From: Treponema bryantii
GTDB lineage: Bacteria > Spirochaetota > Spirochaetia > Treponematales > Treponemataceae
Length of the DNA stretch: 35,996 bases
Assembly (NCBI GenBank): GCA_015061465.1
Contig: SUWN01000024.1
Coordinates: 1 to 35,996, forward strand
Direction: 5' to 3'
The position numbers and the translations under genes were made by a program. The notes below the pieces were generated by a model. That model was not told where the DNA came from, ran no database searches, and was given only the letters and a program-made list of their open reading frames with translations. Of this stretch, positions 25,607 through 33,533 are shown in pieces. The first letter of the stretch is position 1. The number at the start of each line of letters is the position of its first letter.

Positions 25607-27743
25607 TTTGAGCCCTCCATAGCTGCGCATATTTTTTTCCTTTTTTAATCAATTGGTCATGATTTCCAACTTCCAATAACTTTCCTTTTTCAAAAACATA
25701 AATCAAATCACATTGTCTAATTGTAGATAATCGATGTGCAACCATTATCACAGTCCGATTTTTTATTTTTTTATAAATCGTTTCCATAATTTCGTGTTCA
25801 GAAATACTATCCAAACTCGCAGTTGCTTCATCCAAAATCAAAAAGTGAGGCTTTCTCATCAAAACTCTCGCCAAAGCAATTCGTTGACGTTCACCACCAG
25901 ATAAAGTCGCCCCTTGTTCTCCTACAATCGTTCTAAATTTATCAGGCAACGAATTTATAAAATTCAACGCTTGTGCATTAGCCGCAGCAACAACAATTTG
26001 TTCCCGTGAAGGATTTATAGAACCCCAGCCGATATTTTCCTCAATCGTCCCACTAAAAAGCAAACTCTCCTGCGGAACATAACCGATTTTTTCTCTGTAC
26101 GAATCCGTTTTATAATCTTCTATATTAGTATTGTTTATCTTAATCTCTCCCGATTCCAGTTTATAAAACTTCATCAACAATTTTAAAAGCGTCGTTTTCC
26201 CAGAACCACTCATTCCAACAAAAGCAACTTTTTTCCCCGCAGGAATTTTCAACGAGACATTTTCTATCGCTCTTCCGCGTGTTCCATAAGAAAAACAAAC
26301 ATTTTTGAATTCAATATCGCCAAAAAGATCTTCCACCTCTTCTTTAGAATCATCCAACAAATTTTCTTCATCCATATCCAAAATGTCAGACAATCTTTCC
26401 GCAGAAACAAAAACTTCTTGCCAATAAGATTGCATTGTCAGCAACCGACTCAACGGTCCCAAAAAAAATCCAGACAAAGTAATAAAAGAAATCAATTGCC
26501 CAAGCGACATTTGATTTTGAAAAATCAGAAAACTACCGTACCAGTAAAGTGCCAAAGTTCCGCAAGAAGAAATAAACCCTTGAATTGCATTTTGTGCATT
26601 TCCCAATTTAGAAAGACTCAGCATTTTCTTTGCAGCTTCCACAATTCTTTCTTCTGCCCGTTCAAAAGCTTTTTCTTCAGTTGCAAGTCCTTTTATAGTT
26701 GCAATCCCATTTATACTTTCATAAACACAAGCATTTTTCTCAGCTTCCAAAACTGCATGCTCACGAATTTTATACCTAAACGGTCTAGCAAAAATAAAAA
26801 CAACAATGCTCGAAAAAAACACTGGAACAACGGCTGCTGGTAAAAGCGCAGAACCCATTTTTATTAGAAAAAAACCGCCTACAAAAATCATTACAGAATC
26901 AATCACAATTCCCAAACTCGTAGAAGAAATCGCATTTTTTATAGTTGAAACATCAGTCAATCTAGAAAGAATTTCACCCGTTTTTCTTTTACTAAAAAAA
27001 TCCATCGGAAGTTTCAACAAATGCATGTAAAAATCGCACACTAAAGAAACATCAATTTTTGCTCCCAAATACATAATGATTGAACTTCTACAAAATCCCA
27101 TCACAGTTTGACAAATCACAACGAACAAATAAGAAACAGAACACAGATTCAACGTAGATTTTACTTGTGAATACAAAACTTCATCTATCAAAAATCTAAA
27201 ATAAAAAGACATGAATACACCAAACAAAGAAAGCATCACACTAGATAAAATAATCTGTATCACCAATTTCTTGTATGGTTTCAATAAGGAAAAAAATCTA
27301 ATCAAATTTCCTTTTTTATCAGACTTTTTCTCAAATTTCGAACTTGGATAAAGAACAAAAAAAATCCCACTCCAATATTCAAACAATTCATCTTTTTTTA
27401 TTTTTCTTAAACCTTTTGCCGGATCACTTATGTACACAAAATCTTTTTTCACTTTGTAAATCACAACATAATGTTCCGACCCATCTTTATTGAAATGCAA
27501 TATCGCAGGAAGAGGAATTTCTGTCACTTTTTCTTTTTCAGAACAAAATAATCCTTTACAATCCAAACCAAATTTTTTTGCACCTTCTTGAATCCCGTAC
27601 CCAGAAGTTCCCACTTTATCAGTTCCAGCCGCTTCCCGAATTTTTCTAATAGAAGTCTCTCTTCCGTAAAAAGACAGAACTATTGCAAGACACGCTGCAC
27701 CACAATCCGATTCATCATGTTGAATTAATTCTTTTACTCTCAA
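25575..27743 (-). CDS. Peptidase-containing ABC transporter (C39) for double-glycine peptides
   Basis: This 722-residue protein fuses a C39 cysteine peptidase, six transmembrane helices and an ATPase. The peptidase has Gln8, Cys14 (DESDCGAACL), His91 and Asp107. The membrane domain spans about 150-440. The nucleotide-binding domain has Walker A GMSGSGKTT (510-518), Q-loop VPQES, signature LSGGERQ (615-621), Walker B FLILDEA and a switch His near 670. It should cut leaders after Gly-Gly and export the peptides across the inner membrane. Its start is TTG at 27743, just after GGAGAGAGG; I see no better start. It lies 20 bases after comM and overlaps the HlyD gene. The presence of all catalytic residues argues that it is active. 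Confidence 0.93.
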   Translation of the reverse strand: MRVKELIQHDESDCGAACLAIVLSFYGRETSIRKIREAAGTDKVGTSGYGIQEGAKKFGLDCKGLFCSEKEKVTEIPLPAILHFNKDGSEHYVVIYKVKKDFVYISDPAKGLRKIKKDELFEYWSGIFFVLYPSSKFEKKSDKKGNLIRFFSLLKPYKKLVIQIILSSVMLSLFGVFMSFYFRFLIDEVLYSQVKSTLNLCSVSYLFVVICQTVMGFCRSSIIMYLGAKIDVSLVCDFYMHLLKLPMDFFSKRKTGEILSRLTDVSTIKNAISSTSLGIVIDSVMIFVGGFFLIKMGSALLPAAVVPVFFSSIVVFIFARPFRYKIREHAVLEAEKNACVYESINGIATIKGLATEEKAFERAEERIVEAAKKMLSLSKLGNAQNAIQGFISSCGTLALYWYGSFLIFQNQMSLGQLISFITLSGFFLGPLSRLLTMQSYWQEVFVSAERLSDILDMDEENLLDDSKEEVEDLFGDIEFKNVCFSYGTRGRAIENVSLKIPAGKKVAFVGMSGSGKTTLLKLLMKFYKLESGEIKINNTNIEDYKTDSYREKIGYVPQESLLFSGTIEENIGWGSINPSREQIVVAAANAQALNFINSLPDKFRTIVGEQGATLSGGERQRIALARVLMRKPHFLILDEATASLDSISEHEIMETIYKKIKNRTVIMVAHRLSTIRQCDLIYVFEKGKLLEVGNHDQLIKKGKKYAQLWRAQNEKSSDIKAS

Positions 27744-27763
27744 ACCCTCTCTCCGTAAAACAT

Positions 27764-29329
27764 TTAGAATTCACCTAAAAAAGAATTTTTCAAAACTCTC
27801 AAATCTACAGCTTCCTGAATATGATGCAATCGAATAAAATTACATCCTTCAATATCAGCAATAGTTCTCGCAACTTTCAAACATCCAGCCATTGCTCTAG
27901 GAGATAAGCAATATTTCATCGAAATATCATCCAAATAAATTTTTGCTGCATCTTCCATCACACAAAATTCTTCCACCTGTGCAGGTAACAATTTTGCATT
28001 TCTAACAGTTTGCCTTTTTCTTTGCGCCGCAATCGCTCTTGCAATTCCTTTCCGAATTTCAGCAGTCGTTTCAAGCCCAGTTCTATCGTTTTCCACATCA
28101 TTTTCTGTTTCTTTATCTACAAACACTCTGATTTCAACTCTATCTAACAAAGGAGCTGAAAATTTTTTCCAATATTGTTCTACACTCTTTAAACTACAAA
28201 GACACATTTTTGTTTTTGAACCATAATTTCCACAAGGACAAGGATTTACAGCCATCAACAATTGAAATTGTGCAGGGTACACAGTAGAACGCCCTGCACG
28301 ACTCAATGTAATACAACCTGTTTCCAAAGGTACTCTCAGCATCTGCAAAACAGAACTTCTAAATTCTGCCGCTTCATCCAAAAAGAGTACCCCGTTGTGT
28401 GCTAAAGAAATTTCCCCCGGTCTACACCCAACTCCTCCACCACACATTCCTTCTATGGAAGCAGTTTGATGAGGCATTCTGAAAGGGGGAGTTCGAATAA
28501 GAGGTTCTGTTGGTTTTACCAAACCCGCCAGCGACCAAATTCTTGTAACAGACTGAGCCTGTTCTACTGTAAGAATTGGATTGATCGCAGGAAACTTTTG
28601 CATTGCCATTGTTTTTCCACAACCTGGAGAACCTAAGGCTAACATATTGTGACCACCAGCAGCAGCAATTTGCAATCCTCTAATCAAACTCCTTTGCCCT
28701 TTCAATTCTTCAAATTCACAACCGATATGACTTTCAGAAAACCAAACTCCATCAATTTCAACACAATTAATCGATGGTAAAATTAAATTTTCTTCAGTGC
28801 TTTTGCTCATGAAAAAATCAGGTTCTTTCAACGCCTTAAAAGCATTTTTCAAAGAATCAGCCCCATAAACTGTCATTCCTTTTACTTCACGTGCTTCTTG
28901 TGCATTTTGTACAGGAACAATACAACGCCTAATCCCCATTTCAACAGCAGTAGATACTGCCGCGTGAATTCCCTTCACACATCGTACATTCCCAGAAAGT
29001 TCCAGTTCTCCCATAACCAAAACAGGCTCATCAATAAAAGAATCTCCGTTTTCCAACGCGTTTTTATACAAAACAGCTAAAGCAAGAGGCAAATCAAATC
29101 CAGCACCTTCTTTTTTCAAATCCGCAGGCGACAGACTGATTAACACCCTTTCTGGAGGAAAATCAAACCCAGAATTTCTAATAGCAGCTTGCATTCTTTC
29201 TCTAGACTCTTTTACAGCGCCATCCGCAAGACCCACAATGTCTACCGCAGGAATCCCCCTTCTCAAATCAATTTCCACAGTAACAAGCGAGCCTTCATAT
29301 CCAAATGGTGAAAATGAATATATTTGCAT
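27764..29329 (-). CDS. comM: ComM/YifB family Mg-chelatase-like AAA+ ATPase
   Basis: The protein (521 residues from the ATG at 29329, with AAGGGG upstream) belongs to the ComM/YifB family: the N-terminal Lon-protease-like domain (IDLRRGIPAVDIVGLADGAVKESRERMQAAIRNSG), Walker A ALGSPGCGKTM, Walker B GVLFLDEAAEF, the NPCPCG/CLC cysteine segment near residue 365-380 and a helical lid at the C-terminus. ComM is a DNA helicase for branch migration during natural transformation in some diderms; in treponemes its role is not established as far as I know. It is the first gene upstream of the exporter, separated by just 20 bases, so it may be co-transcribed with it. An inverted repeat stands in its upstream region. 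Confidence 0.92.
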   Translation of the reverse strand: MQIYSFSPFGYEGSLVTVEIDLRRGIPAVDIVGLADGAVKESRERMQAAIRNSGFDFPPERVLISLSPADLKKEGAGFDLPLALAVLYKNALENGDSFIDEPVLVMGELELSGNVRCVKGIHAAVSTAVEMGIRRCIVPVQNAQEAREVKGMTVYGADSLKNAFKALKEPDFFMSKSTEENLILPSINCVEIDGVWFSESHIGCEFEELKGQRSLIRGLQIAAAGGHNMLALGSPGCGKTMAMQKFPAINPILTVEQAQSVTRIWSLAGLVKPTEPLIRTPPFRMPHQTASIEGMCGGGVGCRPGEISLAHNGVLFLDEAAEFRSSVLQMLRVPLETGCITLSRAGRSTVYPAQFQLLMAVNPCPCGNYGSKTKMCLCSLKSVEQYWKKFSAPLLDRVEIRVFVDKETENDVENDRTGLETTAEIRKGIARAIAAQRKRQTVRNAKLLPAQVEEFCVMEDAAKIYLDDISMKYCLSPRAMAGCLKVARTIADIEGCNFIRLHHIQEAVDLRVLKNSFLGEF

Positions 29330-29346
29330 AAACACCCCTTAAGAAC

Positions 29347-29363
29347 TAATCACGTCTTGATTA
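29347..29363. promoter_or_regulatory. Candidate operator upstream of comM
   Basis: TAATCA and TGATTA form a perfect 6-bp inverted repeat with a five-base spacer, 17 bases before the comM start. It resembles a dimeric regulator site. No regulator gene lies in the neighbourhood and I found no second copy, so this is weak. Confidence 0.3.
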
Positions 29364-29474
29364 ATCCCTAATATTAATATTTCCAAAAAAGATTTTTTCG
29401 GACCAAATTTTACAAAAGAAATGCAAAATTTTTCAAAATTTAAGTAAAATCCCCTAGGTTTTTCGCAAAAAAAC

Positions 29475-30071
29475 ATTCACACGCGGTACAATAAACACAA
29501 ACACTCGCTCTTTCACTTACCAACCAACGTACCAGTTTTACCCTGTAAAACTGAAAGCGTGAGCAAAATTCACGTTCGGTACAATAGACACAGAAGCTCA
29601 CTCGCTCGGTTACCAACCAATGGACCAGTTTTACCCTGTAAAACTGGAAGCGTGAGCAAAATTCACGTTCGGTACAATAGACACAGAAGCTCACTCATCC
29701 TTTTACCAACCAACGTACCAGTTTTACCCTGTAAAACTGGAAGCGTGAGCAAAATTCACGTTCGGTACAATAGACACAGAAGCTCACTCGTCCTTTTACC
29801 AACCAACGTACCAGTTTTGCCTTACAAAACTGGAAGCGTGAGCAAAATTCACGTTCGGTATAATAGACACAGAAGCTCACTCGTCCATTTACCAACCAAC
29901 GTACCAGTTTTACCCTGTAAAACTGGAAGCGTGAGCAAAATTCATGGGCGGTATAATAGACACAGAAGCTCACTCGTCCTTTTACCAACCAACGTACCAG
30001 TTTTGCCAAGCAAAACTGGAAGCGTGAGTAAAATTCATGGGCGGTATAATAGACACAAACACTCACGCTAG
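29475..30071. repeat. Array 2: six 93-bp tandem units of the structured intergenic repeat plus a partial unit
   Basis: Full units start at 29531, 29624, 29717, 29810, 29903 and 29996; all steps are exactly 93 bp. A partial unit without the hairpin arms stands at 29475-29530. Each unit has CCAGTTTT/AAAACTGG (in unit 1 the second arm ends AAAACTGA), then GCGTGAG with CTCACTC or CTCACGC, around a loop with TTCGGTA or GGCGGTA, and a linker ending TTACCAACCAACGT. Apical base pairs vary together (AC/GT in units 1-3 and 5; GC/GC in unit 6). The outer stem changes from GTGAGC/GCTCAC to GTGAGT/ACTCAC in the last unit. The array fills the gap between the divergent comM and ThrC-like genes. The rest of 29330-29474 is AT-rich, with the inverted repeat above and no other clear element. 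Confidence 0.93.
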
Positions 30072-30078
30072 TTATACT
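30050..30078 (+). promoter_or_regulatory. Probable promoter of the ThrC-like gene, partly made by the last repeat unit
   Basis: TAGACA (30050-30055) and TATACT (30073-30078) are 17 bases apart. The -10 ends 7 bases before the ATG at 30086 and there is no ribosome binding site, so the message is likely leaderless. The TAGACA belongs to the repeated segment ATAGACAC found in every unit of the array. Confidence 0.5.
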
Positions 30079-30085
30079 GAAATTC

Positions 30086-31390
30086 ATGCTTTTTAATAGT
30101 ACACGAAACAAAAATCAAACTGTAAAATTCTCTGATGCAGTATTAAACTGTTTTCCTCAAGATGGCGGGGTTTATGTTCCTGCCGAGATTGAAGATTTAC
30201 GCAGATGGATTTCTTATATAAACAAAAACACTTCGTTCACATCGATTGCAGGAACTCTCACCTCCGCAATGATAAAAGATGAATTCAGCCCAATTATTTG
30301 TGAAACAATCGCAACTAATGCCTTCACATTTGAGCCTGTTGTTAAACAATTAGACGACAATCTTTTTATAATGGAACTTTACCACGGCCAAACAGGCGAT
30401 TTTAGAGAATTTGGAATTTCTTATCTTTGTTCATATTTAGAAACAACATTCCAACTCACAGGAAAAAAAGCACTGTTTTTAGATTATACCGACGGACTTT
30501 TAGGAAAATTAATGGCAAAATCACTTCGCGGTAAAAAGAACATAAAAGCAGTTTTAGTTTATCAAGAAGGAACAGTTCAAGGATTAGAAGAACAAGATTT
30601 TATTTGGAACGGAGGAAATATTCTTCCTATAGAAATGTCACTTCCGCCAGAACAAATCAAATCACTCATAGACCAAATTTTTCAAGATTCCGATTTTGTA
30701 CAAGAAAACAATTTGACAATCGCAAATACATCAAACGTTTGTCGCCTTCTTTCTCAAGTTTCATTCTTTCCATATTCATTTTCTAGAATAAAAGATAAAG
30801 TTGATGGCGACATTTATTACGCACTGGACGCAGGAAACTACGGAACATTAATGGCAGGACTTTACAGCTGGCGATTCGCACTTCCTGTCAGTGGATTTTT
30901 TCTACCAGCATCACCAAATCTTTTTATAGATTCAGACGGAAATCCAATTATAAAAGACACAATTTCCAACCAAAATCAAAATGCTTCATCTATGAATCCC
31001 GCAAACTTAGAGCGACTCGATTCATTCTTTGAGCAAAACAAATTGATGATGCGAAACTTTGTACATCCATCCCCAGTTACAATGCAAACAATGATGGAAG
31101 CGACAAAGGAATTGTATAAAAAATATGGAATCATCGCTGACCCAGAAACAGCACGAGCCTTTGCCGCAGTAAAAAATAATCTAACAGATTTGATAGATGA
31201 AGAAAGCGCAATTGTTTTAGTTGATTACAATCATCCAGCATTTGCAAAAGAATATTGCCAAAACGTTTTAGGAATCACGCCAAAACTTCCTAATTACATA
31301 GAACAATTTCAAACAAATGTAAAACTCAACAAAAAAACAATCAGCACAATCGAAGAATTAAAAGAAAAAATCAAAAGTTTAAATTCATAA
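30086..31390 (+). CDS. Threonine-synthase-like protein lacking the PLP lysine
   Basis: This 434-residue protein is homologous to threonine synthase (fold-type II PLP family). It aligns over the whole length: STRNKNQTVKFSDAVLNCFPQDGGVYVP (N-terminus), ELYHGQTGDFREFG (about 97-110), ANTSNVCRLLSQVSFF, YALDAGNYGTLMAGLYSWRFALPV and SSMNPANLERLDSFFE. In active enzymes the segment reads ELYHGPTLAFKDF, whose Lys forms the Schiff base with PLP; here it is Arg107 (codon AGA at 30404-30406, one base from AAA). Without that Lys normal catalysis is not expected, so it may be a pseudoenzyme or have another role. The GNYG phosphate-binding loop remains. The start lacks a ribosome binding site, and the promoter lies 7 bases upstream. 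It does not look frameshifted. Confidence 0.82.
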   Translation: MLFNSTRNKNQTVKFSDAVLNCFPQDGGVYVPAEIEDLRRWISYINKNTSFTSIAGTLTSAMIKDEFSPIICETIATNAFTFEPVVKQLDDNLFIMELYHGQTGDFREFGISYLCSYLETTFQLTGKKALFLDYTDGLLGKLMAKSLRGKKNIKAVLVYQEGTVQGLEEQDFIWNGGNILPIEMSLPPEQIKSLIDQIFQDSDFVQENNLTIANTSNVCRLLSQVSFFPYSFSRIKDKVDGDIYYALDAGNYGTLMAGLYSWRFALPVSGFFLPASPNLFIDSDGNPIIKDTISNQNQNASSMNPANLERLDSFFEQNKLMMRNFVHPSPVTMQTMMEATKELYKKYGIIADPETARAFAAVKNNLTDLIDEESAIVLVDYNHPAFAKEYCQNVLGITPKLPNYIEQFQTNVKLNKKTISTIEELKEKIKSLNS

Positions 31391-31414
31391 GAATTTCTAC
31401 TGATTGATTTATAT

Positions 31415-31443
31415 TTGTTTTGTTTTAAAATAAATGGTATAAA
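31415..31443 (+). promoter_or_regulatory. Probable promoter of the GH43 gene
   Basis: TTGTTT (31415-31420) and TATAAA (31438-31443) are separated by 17 bases, about 32 bases before the start codon. The AT-rich stretch after it contains other TATAAT-like sequences, so the exact -10 is uncertain. Confidence 0.45.
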
Positions 31444-31474
31444 TTATATATAATATTATTTAATAGGAATTTTT

Positions 31475-32452
31475 ATGAGTATCGAAAAGAAACCTTTAGT
31501 AAACGACTTATACACAGCAGACCCTTCTGCACACGTGTTCAATGGAAAAATCTACATTTACCCTTCACACGACGAAGATATTGATGTAGAAAATAACGAC
31601 AACGGCGATCAATATGACATGAAAGACTACCATGTTTACGAAATGCCAGACACAGAAACATATCCAAGAGACTGCGGATGTGTTCTTAAATTGGAAGATA
31701 TCCCATGGGCAAGCAAACAACTTTGGGCTCCAGACTGTGTAGAAAAAGACGGAAAATATTATTTTGTTTTCCCAGCTCGCGACAAAGAAGGATTTTTCAG
31801 AATTGGTATTGCAACAAGCGACAAACCAGAAGGACCTTTCAAAGCAGAACCAAACTACATTCCAGGTTCATATTCAATTGACCCATGTATGTTCCCAGAC
31901 ACAGACGGAAAATATTATCTTACATTTGGTGGAATTTGGGGCGGACAATTAGACCAATACAGAAACAACAAATGGAGCGCAGACAACAAAGAACCACAAG
32001 GTGAAGAAGAAGCTTGTACAGCAAAAATCGCTCTTATGAAAGACAATTTGTTAGAAATGGCAGAAGAACCAAAAGACATCATGATTCTTGACGAAAACGG
32101 AAAACCACTTACAGGTGGCGACGAAGCAAGACGTTACTTTGAAGACCCATGGATGTTCAAAAAAGGCGACACATATTACTTCACATACTCAACAGGAACA
32201 ACACACCTTTTGTGTTACGCAACTTCAAAAAGCGTTTACGGACCATTCACTTATGGCGGCGTAATCTTAACACCAGTTCTTGGATGGACAACACACCACT
32301 CAATCCTTGAATTCAACGGAAAATGGTACTTGTTCTACCACGACTGCGAACGCTCAGGTGGAATCAACCAAAAACGCAACGTAAAATTCCGCGAACTCAA
32401 ATTCAACGACGACGGAAGCATCCAAACAATGGACGGAAGCTTAGATAAATAA
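31475..32452 (+). CDS. Glycoside hydrolase family 43 protein (arabinofuranosidase/xylosidase type)
   Basis: This 325-residue protein has the five-bladed propeller pattern of GH43. The three catalytic carboxylates are recognisable: Asp16 in YTADPSAHVF (general base), Asp136 in SIDPCMFPD (pKa modulator) and Glu223 in YFEDPWMFKKG (general acid). Other family segments are LWAPDCVEKDGKYYFVFPA, GIATSDKPEGPF and WTTHHSILEFNGKWYLFYHD. GH43 enzymes release arabinose or xylose from plant oligosaccharides. There is no signal peptide, so it probably acts in the cytoplasm on imported oligosaccharides. TAGGAA stands before the ATG. It is monocistronic, ending in a strong terminator. Third codon positions are more C-rich than in the neighbouring nucleosidase gene, as in highly expressed genes. 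Confidence 0.9.
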   Translation: MSIEKKPLVNDLYTADPSAHVFNGKIYIYPSHDEDIDVENNDNGDQYDMKDYHVYEMPDTETYPRDCGCVLKLEDIPWASKQLWAPDCVEKDGKYYFVFPARDKEGFFRIGIATSDKPEGPFKAEPNYIPGSYSIDPCMFPDTDGKYYLTFGGIWGGQLDQYRNNKWSADNKEPQGEEEACTAKIALMKDNLLEMAEEPKDIMILDENGKPLTGGDEARRYFEDPWMFKKGDTYYFTYSTGTTHLLCYATSKSVYGPFTYGGVILTPVLGWTTHHSILEFNGKWYLFYHDCERSGGINQKRNVKFRELKFNDDGSIQTMDGSLDK

Positions 32453-32466
32453 TTCAGGCGGTTCCC

Positions 32467-32502
32467 AAAAAAAAGACCTTCCAAATGGAAGGTCTTTTTT
32501 TT
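32467..32502 (+). terminator. Terminator after the GH43 gene
   Basis: A perfect hairpin GACCTTCC-AAAT-GGAAGGTC is flanked by eight A residues on the left and eight or more T residues on the right, so it can work in both directions. It begins 14 bases after the GH43 stop. Confidence 0.92.
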
Positions 32503-32504
32503 TG

Positions 32505-32593
32505 GTCGGGCTTTTCGCCTTTCCGCTTTCGCTCCATTCCGAAACGCCACAAGTGTCGTTTCGGAACGCCTTCGGCGAGGCTCCAATCCCTAA
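32505..32593. repeat. GC-rich palindromic intergenic element
   Basis: In contrast with its AT-rich surroundings this stretch holds a hairpin at 32537-32566 (TTCCGAAACG pairing with CGTTTCGGAA around a small inner CAC/GTG stem), a short CGCCTTCGGCG hairpin and the ending CTCCAATCCCTAACC. It starts right after the terminator, and the rest of the gap to 32685 shows only the ribosome binding site of the next gene. It looks like a dispersed repeat. I recall similar GC-rich spacers in Bacteroidota genomes, but that is memory only. Confidence 0.5.
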
Positions 32594-32685
32594 CCGGAAA
32601 ATAAATATATTCAAATAATTGAACACAAAATCATTTTATGAGATTATATCATATAGGAATTAAATTAATTTTTTGAGGTGTAATT

Positions 32686-33381
32686 ATGAAAGTTGGTATC
32701 ATTTGTGCAGGCGATACAGAATTAGAACCTTTTTTACCAATCATGGAGAATTGCAAAACAACAGAGAAAGCAATGCTTAAATTTTATGCAGGTACAATTA
32801 ATGGATTAGAAATTGTTACATTATTTTGTGGAGTATGTAAAGTAAATGCAGCTATTGCAACTCAAATATTAATTGATACATATCATGTAAATATAATTAT
32901 CAATGCAGGTACTGCAGGAGGAATGAATTCCCAAGTTAATATTTTTGACACCGTTATTTCTACAGATGTTGCATATCATGATGTTGCTTCCGAAGTTTTA
33001 ACAGAATTTCATCCATGGCTAGAATCTGTATATTTTAAAGCTGATAATAGATTATTAGAATTGTCTAAAACAGCTGTAAAAAAAATGTCACCCGAATATA
33101 ACGTTTTTTGGGGAAGAATGGTAACTGGAGAAGCATTTATAACAGATGATGGGCGTAAAGAAATTAATGAAATGTTTGCACCATTAACCGTAGATATGGA
33201 AACAGGAAGCATAGCACATGTATGCTATGTAAATAAAATTCCGTTTATTTCTATTAGAAGTGTTACAGATACAGAAACGCACAGCGGCATAGACAACTTT
33301 GAAGCAAATTGTGAAAAAGCATCTATCATCGCAAAAAATATCACAGTTTCACTTTTAGAAGAAATCAAAAATGATAAGTGA
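32686..33381 (+). CDS. mtnN: 5'-methylthioadenosine/S-adenosylhomocysteine nucleosidase
   Basis: This 231-residue protein belongs to the Pfs/MTAN nucleosidases, which cleave adenine from methylthioadenosine and S-adenosylhomocysteine (and 5'-deoxyadenosine, the by-product of radical SAM enzymes). Key residues are in place: Glu12 (AGDTELEPF), the phosphate-type loop INAGTAGGM (72-80), Glu172 in VDMETGSIAHVCY and catalytic Asp195 in RSVTDTET. The N-terminus MKVGIICAG is typical. GAGGTG stands about seven bases before the ATG. It stands alone between the GH43 gene and a convergent hydrolase gene, and its codon use is more AT-rich. It could in principle clear the 5'-deoxyadenosine produced by the radical SAM maturase, but it lies 11 kb away. 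Confidence 0.88.
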   Translation: MKVGIICAGDTELEPFLPIMENCKTTEKAMLKFYAGTINGLEIVTLFCGVCKVNAAIATQILIDTYHVNIIINAGTAGGMNSQVNIFDTVISTDVAYHDVASEVLTEFHPWLESVYFKADNRLLELSKTAVKKMSPEYNVFWGRMVTGEAFITDDGRKEINEMFAPLTVDMETGSIAHVCYVNKIPFISIRSVTDTETHSGIDNFEANCEKASIIAKNITVSLLEEIKNDK

Positions 33382-33533
33382 TTTTCTTTCAAAAAAACTC
33401 TTTTTTTGCAAATTCTTCAACAATTGTTGATTTTCCGAATTTTATTATTATACAAAATCCCTTAAACATTTATTACACATTCTGAAGAGTGGAATCATAT
33501 TTAGGATTTGAATAATAAAGATGAGTAAATTCA

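Noticed and set aside
25607..25630. Upstream ATG for the HlyD gene
   Set aside because: It has no ribosome binding site, while the ATG at 25606 has GGAGGG at the right distance.
29330..29470. Promoter for comM and the export run
   Set aside because: TTGAAA with TAAAAT at 18 bases is possible, but several AT-rich alternatives score alike, so I do not list one.
29559..30071. Long open frames on both strands across the 93-bp array (170 and 138 residues, with 31-residue periodic sequence)
   Set aside because: 93 is a multiple of three, so one stop-free unit stays open in all copies. The two strands are open together, no ribosome binding sites fit, and base changes follow hairpin pairing rather than codon positions.
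29475..30071. CRISPR array
   Set aside because: Whole 93-bp units repeat without unique spacers, the repeat is far too long, and no cas genes are present.
29475..30071. Integron attC sites (known in some treponemes)
   Set aside because: Hairpin units suggested this, but the RYYYAAC and GTTRRRY core boxes are absent, units are not separated by cassette genes, and no integrase gene is in the window.
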